A stretch of DNA of 64,000 nt, taken from the NCBI GenBank assembly GCA_027604005.1, contig JADGJT010000036.1:35504-99503 (forward strand), given 5' to 3'. How positions within the stretch are numbered: the stretch's first letter is position 1; each line of letters starts with the position of its first letter. Positions 1 to 13,270 of this stretch are shown here, piece by piece. The notes under the pieces were generated by a model. That model was not told the DNA's origin and ran no database searches. It was given only the letters and a program-made list of their open reading frames with translations. A program made the position numbers and the translations under genes. Origin of the DNA: Dinochytrium kinnereticum. Its lineage: Eukaryota > Chytridiomycota > Chytridiomycetes > Chytridiales > Chytridiaceae.

Positions 1-2786
1 CTTACTACCAGGCTTTCGTCGGCAAACAGTCCGTCAATGTATTGGCAGAGTGAGATTAGAAGTTCCCTTGCGCATGTCTATTAAATTTTAATTTAATTAA
101 AGGGACATTATGTACTAAGCCTAAGATATAGATTGGTAACAAACAGCATACCTTATTCCCATGATTTACATACTTCCACAAAGCTGTCAACTGCGAAAGC
201 GATTCTAAAGCGCACGCCAAAACATCCGCCTGCCAACTCGTCCTCACAGCAATCTACCAAAAACACACACATCAGAATACTGCCTTCCTCGAGAAAATAA
301 AAAGCAAAAGCACAATAATAACTTAAGGAGATTACGGTAAGAAAACAACCTTTTCCTTAATCGCTCCAACGACTAGCACGGGAGCACCAGGACAAAAGGC
401 TGCTTCCTCAAATGCGAAAGAACAAAGTAGGTTGATAATGAGTTTGCTGTTTGCTGCCGAAGTCTCAACTTTAAGGGAAGCGAGGAGCATTTCCAGGAGT
501 CTAGGTTTGAGAATATAGAAGACGGATGAAGTTGAGGGGTCAAAATGGTGACTTGTGTCGAATCGGTGATAGTATGTGAGTATCTGTATTGTATTATGAA
601 TACAGCACAATAAAACAAGAATGGCATGAGTACTACTATGGTTTAAGAAGCCACAATGTGAAGGCATTAAAAGCGATCGGCATACCCTCTTGATCAAAAT
701 AGACTCCTCAAGTATCAAATCCGGATTCGTGAGAGCCAAACGATCCATCTCCGTAACTCCCAACACACTAACACCATCTAAAAGATTAGGCACAGCAAAA
801 ACCGTGCCGATAATTTTAAAAGCCGCTCTCCTCAATTCATCCACCGGAAAATTCAAAATGAAATCTTTCTCAAGTTTTGGTAAGATCCTCTTTAGCCCTA
901 TTACGAAATGAGGAACAAGCACTCTTATCCCTTCTAAGTCTAATGTGAATAGGGATTCGGAATTCATGATGATAGAGGTGAGGGACTGAGAGTCGCTTTT
1001 AAGACCCGATTTGAGGGATGTGTAGAAGCGCTCGAGATGCGATCTGCTGAAGGGATTACGAGTTTGAGGTTTTGTGAAGATACTGCAGAGAATTGCATAG
1101 GCCTGGGATACGCCGTCTTCGTATCTAATATGAATTTTTTTCGTTAATATTCATCATTTTGCGAATGATAATAGCTTACTTAGGGGAAGGTCGTAGGATT
1201 GCTTCGAATAGCCAGTCCCCGAACATGTCTAAGATGGTGTTGCCGTCCGGTGGGCTTGCGGAGGAAGAGTTGCGTTCGGTGGTGCTCCCAATAGAATGAT
1301 ATGCATCGACAATGCGGGCCAGCCCCTTTAAATATTTATGCATAATTAATAGAGATGCGGTGAAGAGAATAATGAATCGTCCAAACTAAACCTACGAGAA
1401 TTGCCACTTCGAAATTCTGAGGAGAGTCTACAGCGTTCACGTTTCCAATGATATCTAATTAGTGTGAGGCAAAAGCATTATGACATATATATTTTTACAT
1501 AGAAGACGATGCCAGGAATAAATGACGAATCGCGGTTTTAAGTCGAGGTTAACGGTGTATCCGTTTCTAGTCAACAACAGTTAAATGGCGGAGACAAAGA
1601 TATACAAACATATTGATAGAAACTTCTTCATTTCCCTCTGGTTCATTATACATTAATCGAATCAGGCGATGAGTTAAAGCTAAATTAACTGCATTCCAGT
1701 GTTGAATAATTTCTATCCGGTGGGTCCATTTTAAGAAGAGTCGCTGGGAAAGAAGTAAGAAAGGTCCAATACAAGCTGAAGGGATATAGTTTTCTCACGT
1801 TTAAGCAGTACCACATCTCCGAATTTTGGGTTTCTGATCGGAGCCATACCTCTATAAGGACCTACTCAAAGAGCAACCAATGAAAAAACTTAGCCATTCA
1901 TGCTTGCCGTCTTATAAGAAAAGAAGGACAAACCCTGATTAAATCCTCGCAGAGAGCATCAGCCATTTTCGGTCCAGGATCATCAGCCTCCTCTATCCGT
2001 TCATTAAACGACCCTCGCTCCCTCCCCCCTCCGTTCCTTGCGCGACCCGTCATCCCACAAGGCTCCGACAAAAGACAATCAGCTACGCCAAGAGCGACCT
2101 TTAATACAATCGTCCAAGTCTCCTCCGAGAAATCACGACCTAAGGCTCTAACTGAGTTCAAGTAAAGTTTCAAGGCGGTTCGACAAAGGTCGACATGGGT
2201 ATCGATAACGTGTCCAGATTCGTCTGATCCTTTTTGGGAGTTGATCCAGGGAGAAACATGGCTTTCGTGCTGCTTTCTTGGTTCGAAAACCAAGGATATG
2301 TGTTTGTAGATGGCCTAAATAGCAAATACACAAAGGAGTTATAATCTGAAGAGTTCCAACTGCGATGTGTTCTTCTCCACGCGCACCTGCCAAAACAATT
2401 GCTCAAATGAGGTTCCCGTTGAATATCTCACAGCAGCAGGCCTTGCGGATGTTTCCATGAGCCAGGAAGTGTACACCAGCATGCAGCCATTGATGATGCT
2501 GACGTCCTCGATGGGCAAGGAGAATCCATGCCCGATCAATTCCATGACCCATTTCACATGTGCAGGGGAGGTGAGAGTGAGTGATGGATCAAGCATCACA
2601 GTCGATGTTGGTATCAGGCACTGGACGACCTCCCATATCAGCTTCTTCTTGACGATGATGGGGAATGCATGGATGATGTCGGATTCTTTTTTCGCCCAAG
2701 GAAAAAAAAGCAGAAAGTGCGGGCTGGTTAGCGAGGGAGAGTGAGTGTCGCAATGTGTGGATGGGATTAAATCTCTTCCGCAGCAT
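1..2786 (-). CDS. RALGAPB: Ral GTPase-activating protein subunit beta, N-terminal part (runs off left edge)
   Basis: Regulatory beta subunit of the RalGAP complex, which in animals pairs with a tuberin-like alpha subunit to switch off Ral GTPases. The exons match the animal protein in order. They read DIIHAFP, then VKWVMELIGHGFSLP and VYTSWLM (about 2390-2690), then LCRTALKLYLNSVRALG and EETWTIVLKVALGVADCLL (1900-2314), then HRIEIIQHWNAVNLALTHRL (about 1600-1760), then LEGIRVLVPHFVIGL and DELRRAAFKI (332-967), then WQADVLACALESL (56-247). A clear intron lies at 2315-2386. The C-terminal GAP-like domain is beyond the window. The best start is the ATG at 2784-2786, but the first exon only joins the conserved frame if one base of an A6 run (plus-strand T run 2687-2692) is ignored. 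Several exons between 970 and 1900 are not precisely placed. Family assignment is strong; exon detail is partial. Confidence 0.85.
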
Positions 2787-3255
2787 ATCTGCCAGGCAGT
2801 GGACGTGTGGCCATGTTCTCACCAGGGTCGTGTGCCAGCAGCTTCAAGCTGCAGATGCGCTCGAGGAACATTCCTCTCCTCCGTTTTTTGACAATCTGTG
2901 ACAATTCTCAGCAGGAGGATTCAATGCACCATGCGAATCCCTGCCCCGCATGCCCTCCACCTCGACAAGGCCCCAAAGGTGTTTGCGCTCACCCCTGCAG
3001 CTGCTTCCATGCACGTAGTATGCTGCAGATTGCGCGATGTCTGGTGGCGCATATCGGCATTTCATACTAGTATAATCTATTTAGATATGGGTGCAGCGAA
3101 CAACATCGACGTTGCTGAAGCCTGCGCTGTGCGCACGCTCCCTCCAGCAAGCTCGAAGAGCCGCCATCCAAAGCGCAACTGCAGCAACCTCTGCATGCCA
3201 TCCATCGTCCTCCTTCCCAAAAAAATTTACTTTCGGCTCCAATAAGAGGCATGAC
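2787..3255. promoter_or_regulatory. Divergent intergenic region RALGAPB / S2P
   Basis: A relatively GC-rich stretch of about 470 bp lies between two divergent start codons. It contains small open frames on both strands but none with a recognisable domain. It most likely carries both promoters and the 5' UTRs. No canonical TATA box stands out. Confidence 0.4.
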
Positions 3256-5818
3256 ATGGCGCTCCTCCTCTTCATAGCAGGCGTTATCGCCTTCTGGGCA
3301 ATCATCTTCATCACATTCAGGCTGCTGCAGGTCTTTGCCGTAAGTTCTTTTGTAGCTTTGCAGAATGCCAAAGATGGTGGGGATGCGCATCAAAGATCCA
3401 CCGTTCCTTTTCCCTCCTCTTTCAGTTCCCATGAGGTGCTAACTACGAGGCCTCAACCTCCAGCCAAGATCCTACGAAAAGATCTGCGGCGAATCTGAAT
3501 CCAAATGGGTGAACCAGACAGCACCCTTCTCCGGCATCCCAATGCCACGAACAGGCACATTTCACAGCATCGAGCATTCCTTTGGCACCCTCCGTCTGAC
3601 CACCAATGTCTTCACACCATTCATGAGAAGTCTAGGCTCGCGGTTTCAGATATTCTGGCAGACATGGTTCACTATTGGAGCTCTGTTTGGAATCGCTGCG
3701 TTGGTGTTGAGCATGGCGTTGCTGATATTTGGGGGGTGGACGATGGCCTGGGGTTTGATGAATGCCTCGATGGATGCGTTAGTGCCAACAAAAAGCCCAT
3801 CAGAGGTGCTTAATGGTGGGTTGAGGGAACCAGTTGAGGAGGAGATGGCCGAGGCCCATAAGAAGAATAGCTCGTTTATTTATTCGACAGGTCCAGCATT
3901 GGATCATCCCACTTCTGGGAACAAGCAGTTTCTTGTTTCATTGGTTAGTAGAAGCTTTCTTTTTCTTTTTCATATTTGATTCCCTCCTTGATATCTTTTA
4001 GGTGTGGAAAGTGTCGCTTCTTCACTATTCATTTTCTCTAATTAATTAGCTCAGATTCCGGGAGTAAACCTTCCCCTCTATGCATTAGGCTACTACTTTT
4101 TAACACTGGTATTCTCCGGCGTCCTTCACGAATTTGGTCACGGTCTCGCCGCAGCCTGGTATGTTCTCAAGTAACCACCTTTTCAAAGAATATTATAATG
4201 ACAATATAGTCGCAAAATCAACTTCTAACAATAACTTGACAAAAGTCACCAAGTCCCCGTGCTCTCAGCCGGCATCCTAATAAAATATATATACCCCGGG
4301 GCTTTTGTTGACATCCACGAAACATCTCTTGGTCTCCTCTCCCCATTTGCGCGGCTCCGAATCATCTGTGCAGGAGTTTGGCACAACCTCATGATGGCGT
4401 TATGGGCTTGGCTTATGATCATTTCATTGCCTATTGTTCTTTCCTGGGGCTACCGGAATCTTGCTGAGGCTGGGGCCGGGGGTGTGGTTGTCCTGGAGGT
4501 TTCGAAGGTATGTCTTTTTCTATCTCTTCCTTTTGACTTTTCCCCCCTCCTTTTCTCTCTTGCGCTTGGAAATGCTGGTGAAGTCTTTGATTAGTTTTGA
4601 TATTTTTGATAGGTTTCACCTCTAAGGCATCATCTTACACGGGGCTCGTTTATTGTTGGAATTGATGATGTGATGATTTCGCGAGGGATTGCGGGTTGGG
4701 AGTCGGCATTGCTTATGAGTTTAGCAAACCAAAGTACCTCAAAGCCTGGCTATTGTATACCCAAATCGCGAATGGAAGGTAATTGCTGGCGACTTTTCAG
4801 TTTTGTCCGTTTTCATCAGAAGCAATAGTTGGCATCGTGACGCTAACAGTCTAAAACACAACACAAACTGCAGAAAACCCCCTCACTTGCTGCACAACCC
4901 CGACTCTTACCACTGTTGCCAATCTCCAATGTTTCAGCTCCCTTCCTTCCCATCTCTCACCTACGCAACCCATGCAAACCTGTTTACACGTTTCCGACAT
5001 CCTATTCCAATCCCCGGGTTGTCAAACCGACTCTGACTGCACATCGCAAACCACGAATGAAACAAGCACATGCATGTCCCCTCATGTGACAGATAATCTT
5101 TTTGTGAGGGTTGTTAGGTTGAGAATTGTTGAAAGTCATCAGCATGGGAGGTTTGGGGTTTTGGAGGGGGGAAAGTTGAAGGAGACGTTGAGGAGTGAAG
5201 GGAGAAGATGGGAGAGGAGAACTGTGCTCTATATGGGTGATCCAAGGGAGATTTGGATGACGGGTAAGAATTTGAACCCCCCTCCCTCTTTCTTGGACGA
5301 TGTTTAAGATTCTTTATTTTACTTTTATTTATGTTTAACGGATGATGAGGCTTTTTTTTTTTTTTCAAGCCTTTGTACTTACTCATCACCATATTAGTTC
5401 GCGTTGGCACCCTCTTCCCACGTATTAAAATCGCCCCTCTCAGTCTTCCCTACCAATTCGAACGTTTCCTACAGTAAGTGCCCTTTCCTTTCCATCCTCT
5501 AGAATCTAATCCCTTCCTCCCCCCTCCCCATGGGAAAAATCACAAAAAAATCGAAAAAAAAGCTTTATGCTTTCCTTCAACCTAGCCCTCTTCCTTCTCA
5601 ACATGGTCCCAGCGCCAACCCTCGATGGGCATCATGCGCTTTCCGCCCTCATCGATCTTCTCGTCGAGTCGTCAACCTGGGGAGCGAGGATCAGACGAAG
5701 AAAGAAGGTTGCCGTTTTTTGGATTGGACGCGGGGCGGCCGTTCTTTTGGGGGGTGTTATGGCTATGGGGTTTGTTGGGGCATTTTTGGGAGGTGCTGGG
5801 AAGAGGGAGGAGTTTTGA
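3256..5818 (+). CDS. MBTPS2: Site-2 protease (intramembrane zinc metalloprotease)
   Basis: M50-family intramembrane metalloprotease that makes the second cut in regulated release of membrane-tethered transcription factors of the SREBP/ATF6 type. The model has eight exons: 3256-3339, 3464-3943, 4055-4158, 4246-4507, 4613-4778, 4874-5263, 5398-5473 and 5563-5818. All phases close and give 605 residues. Diagnostic features in order are an N-terminal membrane helix, the zinc-binding HEFGH (about 4130), the S2P signature [21 protein letters not shown], a cysteine-rich lumenal loop of the PDZ-like region ([16 protein letters not shown]), and the second active-site motif [12 protein letters not shown] with its aspartate. 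The gene ends in a hydrophobic helix. The ATG at 3256 is chosen because it opens directly on the first helix; an in-frame upstream extension to 3091 lacks support. All catalytic residues are present. Confidence 0.92.
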
Positions 5819-6782
5819 GATGAGGTGCTTTTCGAGACGTGATTGGACGGGTTTTTTTGTATAGGATTCCTTTTTTTTTTTTTTTTTTTGTTCCCCACTC
5901 GATTATTTTTATTGGAGATTTGGTTTTTTTGCAGCACTCGTCTTGGTTGACCGAAGCTGGGGGGTTTCTTCTTTATTTCTTTATTTCTTTCTTGTTTTTC
6001 TCACACGCTTCAGCTACATCTTCATTTTAGCACCCCATTGGAACCACACTTTGCTTGTATAGAACCGCATTTTTCTAGTTCATCTGGTTGATGATACGGA
6101 AAGAAAACAACAATAAAAATCACGGAAAAGAGATAGACATGTTTACTTCTTTGTATTTATTTAATTATTGAGGGAGGAATGGTGGGTTTGTGAGTTGGCG
6201 GGTTTTTTATTCCTCTAAATACCAATATCAGGACCTCTTCATTGTTATTGTTAACGTCCATGAATGTCAATGAAAAAAGTCGATGATCGAAACAAAGAGT
6301 GAGCAATGAAAAGCGTGAGTACAGTGAGTGCAGGAATATAGAAGCCAGGAAAGACAAAAAGTGATTTATATTCAAAGATTATTGCAATGCAGATTAATTA
6401 AAAAGGTAGAGAGAGATTAAAAGCAATTGACGAATGGTGACTGAAGCGCAAAGACTGTGGTGAAAGCAAAAAGGGGGAAGGGTGAAAAAAGAAAAAACAA
6501 AACAAAAAAACAAAAATTCAAAAGGCAATCTAATCAATGAAGAATATGGGGTAAATGGTAAACTATGGCACGAACAAACGAAAGGGGGTAACTGAAGACG
6601 CAAAGAAAGAGCCTGACAAATATACGATTAAAGCAAACCCGTCCCAAATAGCAAGCAACACAAAAATCAAAAAACCAAAGCTCACCAACAATACTCTTCA
6701 TCAAGCACTCCCAAAACAAGACTCCAACACCACCAAAACCAACCACCTACCCACCCAACCTTACATCGAAGAACCATCCCAA
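5819..6782. other. Convergent 3' flanks, no gene seen
   Basis: This is AT-rich sequence between the convergent ends of the S2P and Sel1-repeat genes. It holds an almost pure T run near 5872-5889 and a long A/G-rich plus strand from about 6100 to 6600. Read on each gene's own strand, both 3' flanks are pyrimidine-rich. No ORF with recognisable content was found. Confidence 0.5.
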
Positions 6783-8566
6783 CTAATCCTCCTCCCCACC
6801 CCACTTCTTCTTCCAAATCCAACTCTCACCAATAACTTTTTTCCCAGTCTTATCAGCCTCACGAAGCCACATGGCGGCCAGCTGGCGGTTACTCATCTTC
6901 TCAGAGGCGTTTAGAGTCACGCCTGGGGTGTGGTTGAGGTAGCAGTATCCAAGCTCGTACATGGCGTCAGGATCGCCAAGCCGCGCGGCTATGCCAAAGT
7001 AGTACTATGGTAGGTGGTTAGTTTATTTCGGGGGCTATGAGTGGCGGGCAAATAGAGGAGGGGGTATGTGGTGCGGACTCTGGAGATGCATAATAAAAGA
7101 GTGAAAGTGGAAGGAATGCATAGAGCGCAAACAAATGAAAAATCAACAAATAAGTTGTGGAAAGGGTTATGGAGACGGACAAGGAAGAAGTATAGACAAC
7201 GTAGGGTGACCCATAACCTTCCAAAATGTAAAAAAATAACAACGACTAAACTCACCACAGCAGCCGGATAACTCTTCAAAACCCCCCACCCCTGTCGAAA
7301 GCACATCCCAATCTCAAAAAGAGGTAACGGCAATAATGCCGTGGCAGTATGGATATCCTCAGGAAGAAGTGAAGCCACTGTCGCATAACTTCTCAAAGAC
7401 CTCAAATCCGCCGGTCGAGTCTTCGTCGAAGATCGCTTGGCGGAGGGGTCAGATGTGTCAAATGGAGATGAGGGACCTGATTCTGCTTTCAGTTTGCGGC
7501 GGTCGGCGATCTCGGGGATCGTCATTAGGGACGATTCGGCGGATTCTAGGAGGCAGCGGAAGGCTGTAGGAATGTGGGGTGATGATGAGACATAATAATG
7601 TAGAATGGTTTAGGGTGAGGTAAGGGTGGTCGGTAGACAGCATCGAGTGTCGGTAAAAATATGCTTACCAAGCTCCTTGTTCTCTGGAACTCCCCAACCA
7701 TGCCTCAAAGTAAGTGCCCTCAAATACAGTCCAAGGGGGTGCCCCTCGTTCGCCGACTTCTCCAGGTAGATGGCCGAGATCTCCAAATCCTCTCTCTCAT
7801 GATAAAAAATGGCCAAAGTAAGGTGATCATCTGCATGAATATGCTGAGGTGGGGCCGGCAAAGTTTTTGCACCAGAAGCGTAAGCATTGGGTGTAACTCT
7901 CTGCGTCCCCATCGGCGGCGAGTCCATCGAGATTGATGAGCTATCCTGAGAGAGTCCTAGAGCCTTTCGAAATGCAACAGCGGCTCTTTTGGCCATGGAC
8001 GGCGGCTTGGGCTTCCCCTCGTCATCACGATACCCTGATGTCGCAGAAGAGTCTGATGGTCCCGCGGGATCATGAAAGAGGTGTTTGGATAGATCACGCT
8101 TTGAGTCATGAAGCTCTGCGGATTGCCCCACGGGACCTCTCTCACCCCTCGCCCAAGCCTCTGAATTCTCGCGAGTTCGTTCAAGCCGAGAAAAGAGTTC
8201 ACGGACGTTGATATCTCTTCCCAAAATCTTGTTCAGGGCCTCCACAATGTCATCAGGAAGGTCGGAAGGCTTTCCGTAGGTGGAGAGATTGTTCAAGAAT
8301 GGCTTGCTGGGTGGACCGGGTTTGACGGCGGAAGTTACTGCTGGGGAGGTGTTGATCGGGGATGGTTGGGAGGCGGGGGGCTTGAGAGGCTGCTGGTAGG
8401 CGGTTGTTGCGAGAGGAGCGTGGGCGTGTGGGGCTGGGGTTCGCTCGAGGTCGTCGTTCTCGTTCTCATCGCTGAAGGGGTCGGCCACAAAGGGATTGTC
8501 GGCGTCCGGGAAGTCGTTCTTGAGCAGCTCTGTTGAGGCAAAGGGGTCTGGAGCGTAGGCTGGCAT
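6783..8566 (-). CDS. Sel1-like repeat protein with disordered N-terminus
   Basis: The model has three exons: 7669-8566, 7256-7563 and 6783-7004, coding 475 residues with consistent phases. The first 160 residues are Pro/Ser/Asp-rich and probably disordered. The C-terminal half carries Sel1-type tetratricopeptide-like repeats with the usual A-x-G-xx-LG spacing: ISAIYLEKSANEGHPLGLY, then ATALLPLPLFEIGMCFRQGW, then IAARLGDPDAMYELGYCYL. It ends with a short SWIWKKKW tail. The layout resembles fungal Sel1-repeat proteins related to the chitin-synthase regulators Chs4/Skt5 and to Dsf2/Cfh1, which act as scaffolds. That subfamily link is inference from the repeat pattern and the C-terminal consensus. 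No enzymatic motif or CaaX box is visible. Confidence 0.75.
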
Positions 8567-8891
8567 TCCCGCGGCAGGGTTGGGTTAGGAGGGAAGGAGA
8601 GACTATCGTGGGATCGCTGGGGGAGCTGCAAGAAGGGAGTCGGTCAGGATGAAGAACTGAGGAAGCACAAGACAGCCGCAAGTTCCAAAAATAAAATAAA
8701 GCGCAAAATGGAAATAATTAAACGTTTTTTGGTAAAGTGTTTTTCTCTATTAGAAAAAGATATATACAAGGCACACGCTGCGGACGACGGCTAAAGACGT
8801 GGACGCAAGCGACCGCATCACACACGCGTTCGTCGCAAGGAGGGGGAGAGGGGGGAAGGGTAGATGGTGGCGGGTGGTAGTGCGGTGCGGC
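8567..8891. other. Flank between Sel1 gene start and H3 end
   Basis: This region holds the promoter and 5' UTR of the Sel1-repeat gene, read leftward, and the 3' UTR of histone H3. An A/T-rich block at about 8685-8765 includes AAATAAAATAAAG. No gene was seen. Confidence 0.4.
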
Positions 8892-9373
<482 letters not shown>

Positions 9374-9817
9374 CTGGAATGACTTGAATGAGTGATTGAG
9401 TAGAGACGAGAGGGTGCTGAGGGTTGCGAGTTGAGGGTCTCGAAGGGATGGATGCTGAGGCTGGAGAAGGGGAGACACGGGTGCCTTTTATCCTGCCTGC
9501 GTGCCTGATGAAGTTCACCTTTGAAATAAATTCAAATTCGAAATCTGGCGAACTTTTGCAGGGCGCTGATTGGCGGGTGCTGTTTTCTGGCTGCTTTTTT
9601 GGATTTATTTCTGAGCATCCATTTCCAGCCAATCAGCATGCTTCATTTGCCTGGCCAAGTGGGGAGCTCCCTGCTTCGGACTTCGGACAGCACGCACCAG
9701 CAATCTGTATAAATAGCCTGCCACTCCCCCCTCGCCTTCAACCCAACTCAACTCGCTACCTCAGCAACACCTCCTCCTCCTCCACCTCAACAACAACAAC
9801 AACTACTTCTTGCTGCA
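9374..9817. promoter_or_regulatory. Shared bidirectional H3/H4 promoter
   Basis: This region separates the divergent H3 and H4 start codons. Visible elements are a TATAAATA box at 9708-9715 about 100 bp before the H4 ATG, and a TTTTATCC sequence near 9487 (GGATAAAA on the H3 strand) about 115 bp before the H3 ATG. Two CCAAT boxes in opposite orientation lie at 9569-9573 (ATTGG) and 9629-9633 (CCAAT). The near-symmetric spacing fits balanced H3/H4 supply. The H4 5' UTR contains a run of CAA repeats just before the ATG. Element roles are inferred from consensus and position. Confidence 0.7.
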
Positions 9818-10298
<481 letters not shown>

Positions 10299-10823
10299 TC
10301 AACCACTTTCATGCTTTTTTCTGCCTGTGTTCACGGCATCGTCTATGCTGTTGGCAGTGGCAGTGGGGTGAAGGGAGAGCGGGTGGGGTTGGGTGTTGGA
10401 TAGACATAGCAACGACTTGTATATATACCTTGGAAATAATTAAAGCCATTTATCACAGTTCAACTTCTTGTTTGACGCCAACACTGATAAGCGTTTATTA
10501 TTCTTTTTTTTAAAAAAAGAGAGGGCCAATTCACCATATCACCTTCCGCTTCTAACCGGTAGTTGTTGTTCTGCTCCAGTGAGCAAAACCATCCCCCCAG
10601 AAGGATCGAAATAATAAAACTCTTCCACTTTGTTTTGTCAAGTATACCTACCCAACCAACCAACCCTCTTACTCTTAAACAGAATAGAATACCCGACAGC
10701 CTGCCTTAACCCTTCTACCCGCTCTGCTGAGAAGTCAAAGGCCAGCTCAACAATGAATGTGGTTTTTTGCCGTCCCGTGCAACTCGATCGACCTTGACAA
10801 ATCAAGAAAAAGGTTTTATTTGC
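10299..10823. other. H4 3' flank and promoter of reductase
   Basis: No gene was seen. The left half is the H4 3' UTR. The right half is the upstream region of the glutathionyl-hydroquinone reductase. A T-run/A-run inverted pair (TTTTTTTTTAAAAAAAGA) lies near 10503-10520. Confidence 0.4.
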
Positions 10824-12662
10824 ATGCTCCTCCGTGGCCCCGCATCCCTCTTCTTAAGAACCGCATCGCTCGCCCGTCTTTCTCGACATCATCGCTTCTG
10901 CATCAGCACCATCTCACAGCCTCTTCGTCTCTTTTCAACCTCACGACTAGCCATGACCACTGCAGACACTAGGTTGGTTGGAGTCTGGCCGTCATGTTCC
11001 CTAGAACCGTATATCTAACCACTTCCTCCCTCTTCCCGCAGCGCGCCCTTGTACAAGGTGTGCCCTCATTCATCACCACTCCTTTCGTTTTTCTCTTGTT
11101 TAACTCCTTACCCGTTCTTTACCTGACCAAAAAAAAAAAACAAAACAGTGGGCCGATAGCAAAGACGGCGAATTCCGCCGGCAGGTCTCTTCTTTTCGTA
11201 ACTTTATCGGTTCCCCCGAGTTTCCTGCCGAGAAAGGACGATACCATCTCTATATCTCTTTAGCTTGGTAAGCATCTTCCTCTCCCTCTTCCTTTCTAAC
11301 CGATATTCTCATTGGGAACATTTAGCCCTTGGGCTCATAGGACTTTGATCTTTCGCGACCTCAAGGGACTTCAGGATGTGATCTCGCTTTCGGTTGTGGA
11401 TTATCTTATGACGAAAGATGGTTAGGATCTGATGTTGTTTTGAAGGCGGTGATTAGTGGTGGCTAATGGTAGGGTTTCTATGGTTGATTTAGGATGGCAT
11501 TTCAGCTCACCCGAAGAGACCCCTGGTGCAATTCCGGATACCGTTAATGGAGGTAGATAGAGATTTATAATTATTCTCTGTCACTCTGGCATGACCTTTC
11601 TTGGATGCGTTTACTATTAACAAATTGTGAACTCTTTGACTGATCCTATTCTAACTTACTGATCTTTCTAATCATCCCTCCAGCTAAATTCATTCGTGAG
11701 GTCTACTTTAAGGCCAACCCGAACTACTCTGGCCGATTTACTGTGCCTGTGCTATGGGACAAAAAGACTGAAACTATTGTAAACAACGAGTCTTCCGAGA
11801 TCATTCGCATGTTTAACACTGGGTTCAACGAATTGTGAGCCAATACATCCCCTCCCTACGCAACTCCTTTCGTTCTTCTTTCAAGCTATACTTTCGCTGT
11901 ACTAACTAAACTATCAGCGCCATGAACCCCGCTCTGGACTTCTACCCTAAAGACCTTGCCTCTCAAATCGACGAAGTGAACGCTTGGGTGTACGATCAGA
12001 TTAACAATGGCGTCTACAAATCTGTCAGTTGCACTTATCATCTATCCTATCTTTTCCTGACCCGTTTTTTTTAATAGGGATTTGCGACAACCCAAGATGC
12101 CTACCTTAAGAACGTTGAGATCCTCTTTGACGGTCTTGATCGGGTTGAAAAGATGCTGGAGGGGAAGACTTGGCTTGTTGGTGATAGGATTACCGAGGTA
12201 ACATTGTTTTTTGCTTGGTTTTTTAGCAGGTATTTAATGGTTTGTTTTGTTGTGATTAGGCCGATATTCGACTCTTTACCACTATTGTTCGATTCGACCC
12301 CGTCTACCACACCCACTTCAAATGCAACAAGAAGACCATATCCGACAACTACCCTAATGTAAGGATTGGCTCTTTGCATATTCTCCCTAACTAACCCGTT
12401 TACCATATCCATTAGATCCTTCGCTGGACGCGACAAATCTATCAGATTCCTGGGGTGAGTGATCAAAGCCTTTTTTGTCAAGCTTCTATTGTCTGACTGG
12501 ATATTTTTTGGTTTCTCTTTTAAGGTCGCCCCAACCGTTGACATGACCCACATCAAAAGACACTACTACATGTCCCACCTCCAGATCAACCCTTACCAGA
12601 TTGTTCCAGTGTGGAATGGACCGGTGCTTGATGAGCCCAGGTACCCCACCAATGTTGTTTGA
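10824..12662 (+). CDS. ECM4: Glutathionyl-hydroquinone reductase (Xi-class GST, ECM4/GTO-like)
   Basis: This enzyme uses a catalytic cysteine and glutathione to reduce glutathionyl-hydroquinones. The model has eleven exons coding 363 residues with every phase closing: 10824-10972, 11042-11057, 11149-11267, 11326-11420, 11493-11552, 11684-11834, 11918-12023, 12078-12197, 12260-12358, 12416-12454 and 12525-12662. Exon 2 is a 16-nt microexon encoding APLYK. The family hallmarks are present: [12 protein letters not shown], the active-site CPWAHRT with the catalytic Cys split across an intron, LPVLW-type and [12 protein letters not shown] segments, and the helical C-terminus with [10 protein letters not shown]. 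The first 40 residues ([20 protein letters not shown]) are Arg/Ser/Leu-rich without acidic residues and look like a mitochondrial presequence. An internal Met at about codon 41 could give a cytosolic form. Confidence 0.93.
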
Positions 12663-13270
12663 AAGAAGCCATTAGGGATTTGGTGGATTTTGGTTTTTTT
12701 TTTGCTGGAAGGACGTTTTATGGTCGCTTGTGTTTGTACTTTCGCTTTTGTGGCTCTTGCTTTTGCTGCGACTTGGTCTCGGCGTTTTTTTTTTGGTTGA
12801 TTTTCTGTTTGCTGGGTTCTTCATTACCGAAATACAATGAACATATGTATCTAGTGATGACTCATGCTGTGGGCTGGCTGTTCCAAAACAATTTCATTCC
12901 AGACCAATTCTAGACCGAAGAGCACGCGAGAAAAAGAATCATCACCACACCATAAATAAGGATATGCTCCAAGCTTTAATGTTTAAATAAATATTGTTCT
13001 GATGTTAGGTTAAAGGAAAATGAGACGGAGCCAAAGGAAAGAGAGAAGAAAGAACGTGAGGAGGGGTATGACAACTATTCACATATGCAAAAAAAAAAAA
13101 AAAAAGAGTGAAAAATAAAATAACATTATTGAAGGCGAAACGGAACGCTCGTGAAAAAATGGTGAAAAAGAAGTGTGTACAGTTGGAGACAAACGGAACC
13201 CAACAAAAACTGAAAAAGGTCAACTGAGAGAAAGAAAGAAAAAGGCAAAGAAAATTCACGGTCAGATCCC
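12663..13270. other. Convergent 3' flanks, no gene seen
   Basis: This lies between the convergent ends of the reductase and the first OPT gene. Around 13005-13260 the plus strand is strongly purine-rich with a pure A run at about 13089-13105, so the OPT 3' flank is pyrimidine-rich on its own strand. No coding signal was found. Confidence 0.5.

Noticed and set aside
3091..3255. In-frame N-terminal extension of the site-2 protease
   Set aside because: It is open only by chance, lies in the divergent promoter, and has no helix or conserved content. The ATG at 3256 starts directly at the first membrane helix, as in known S2P.
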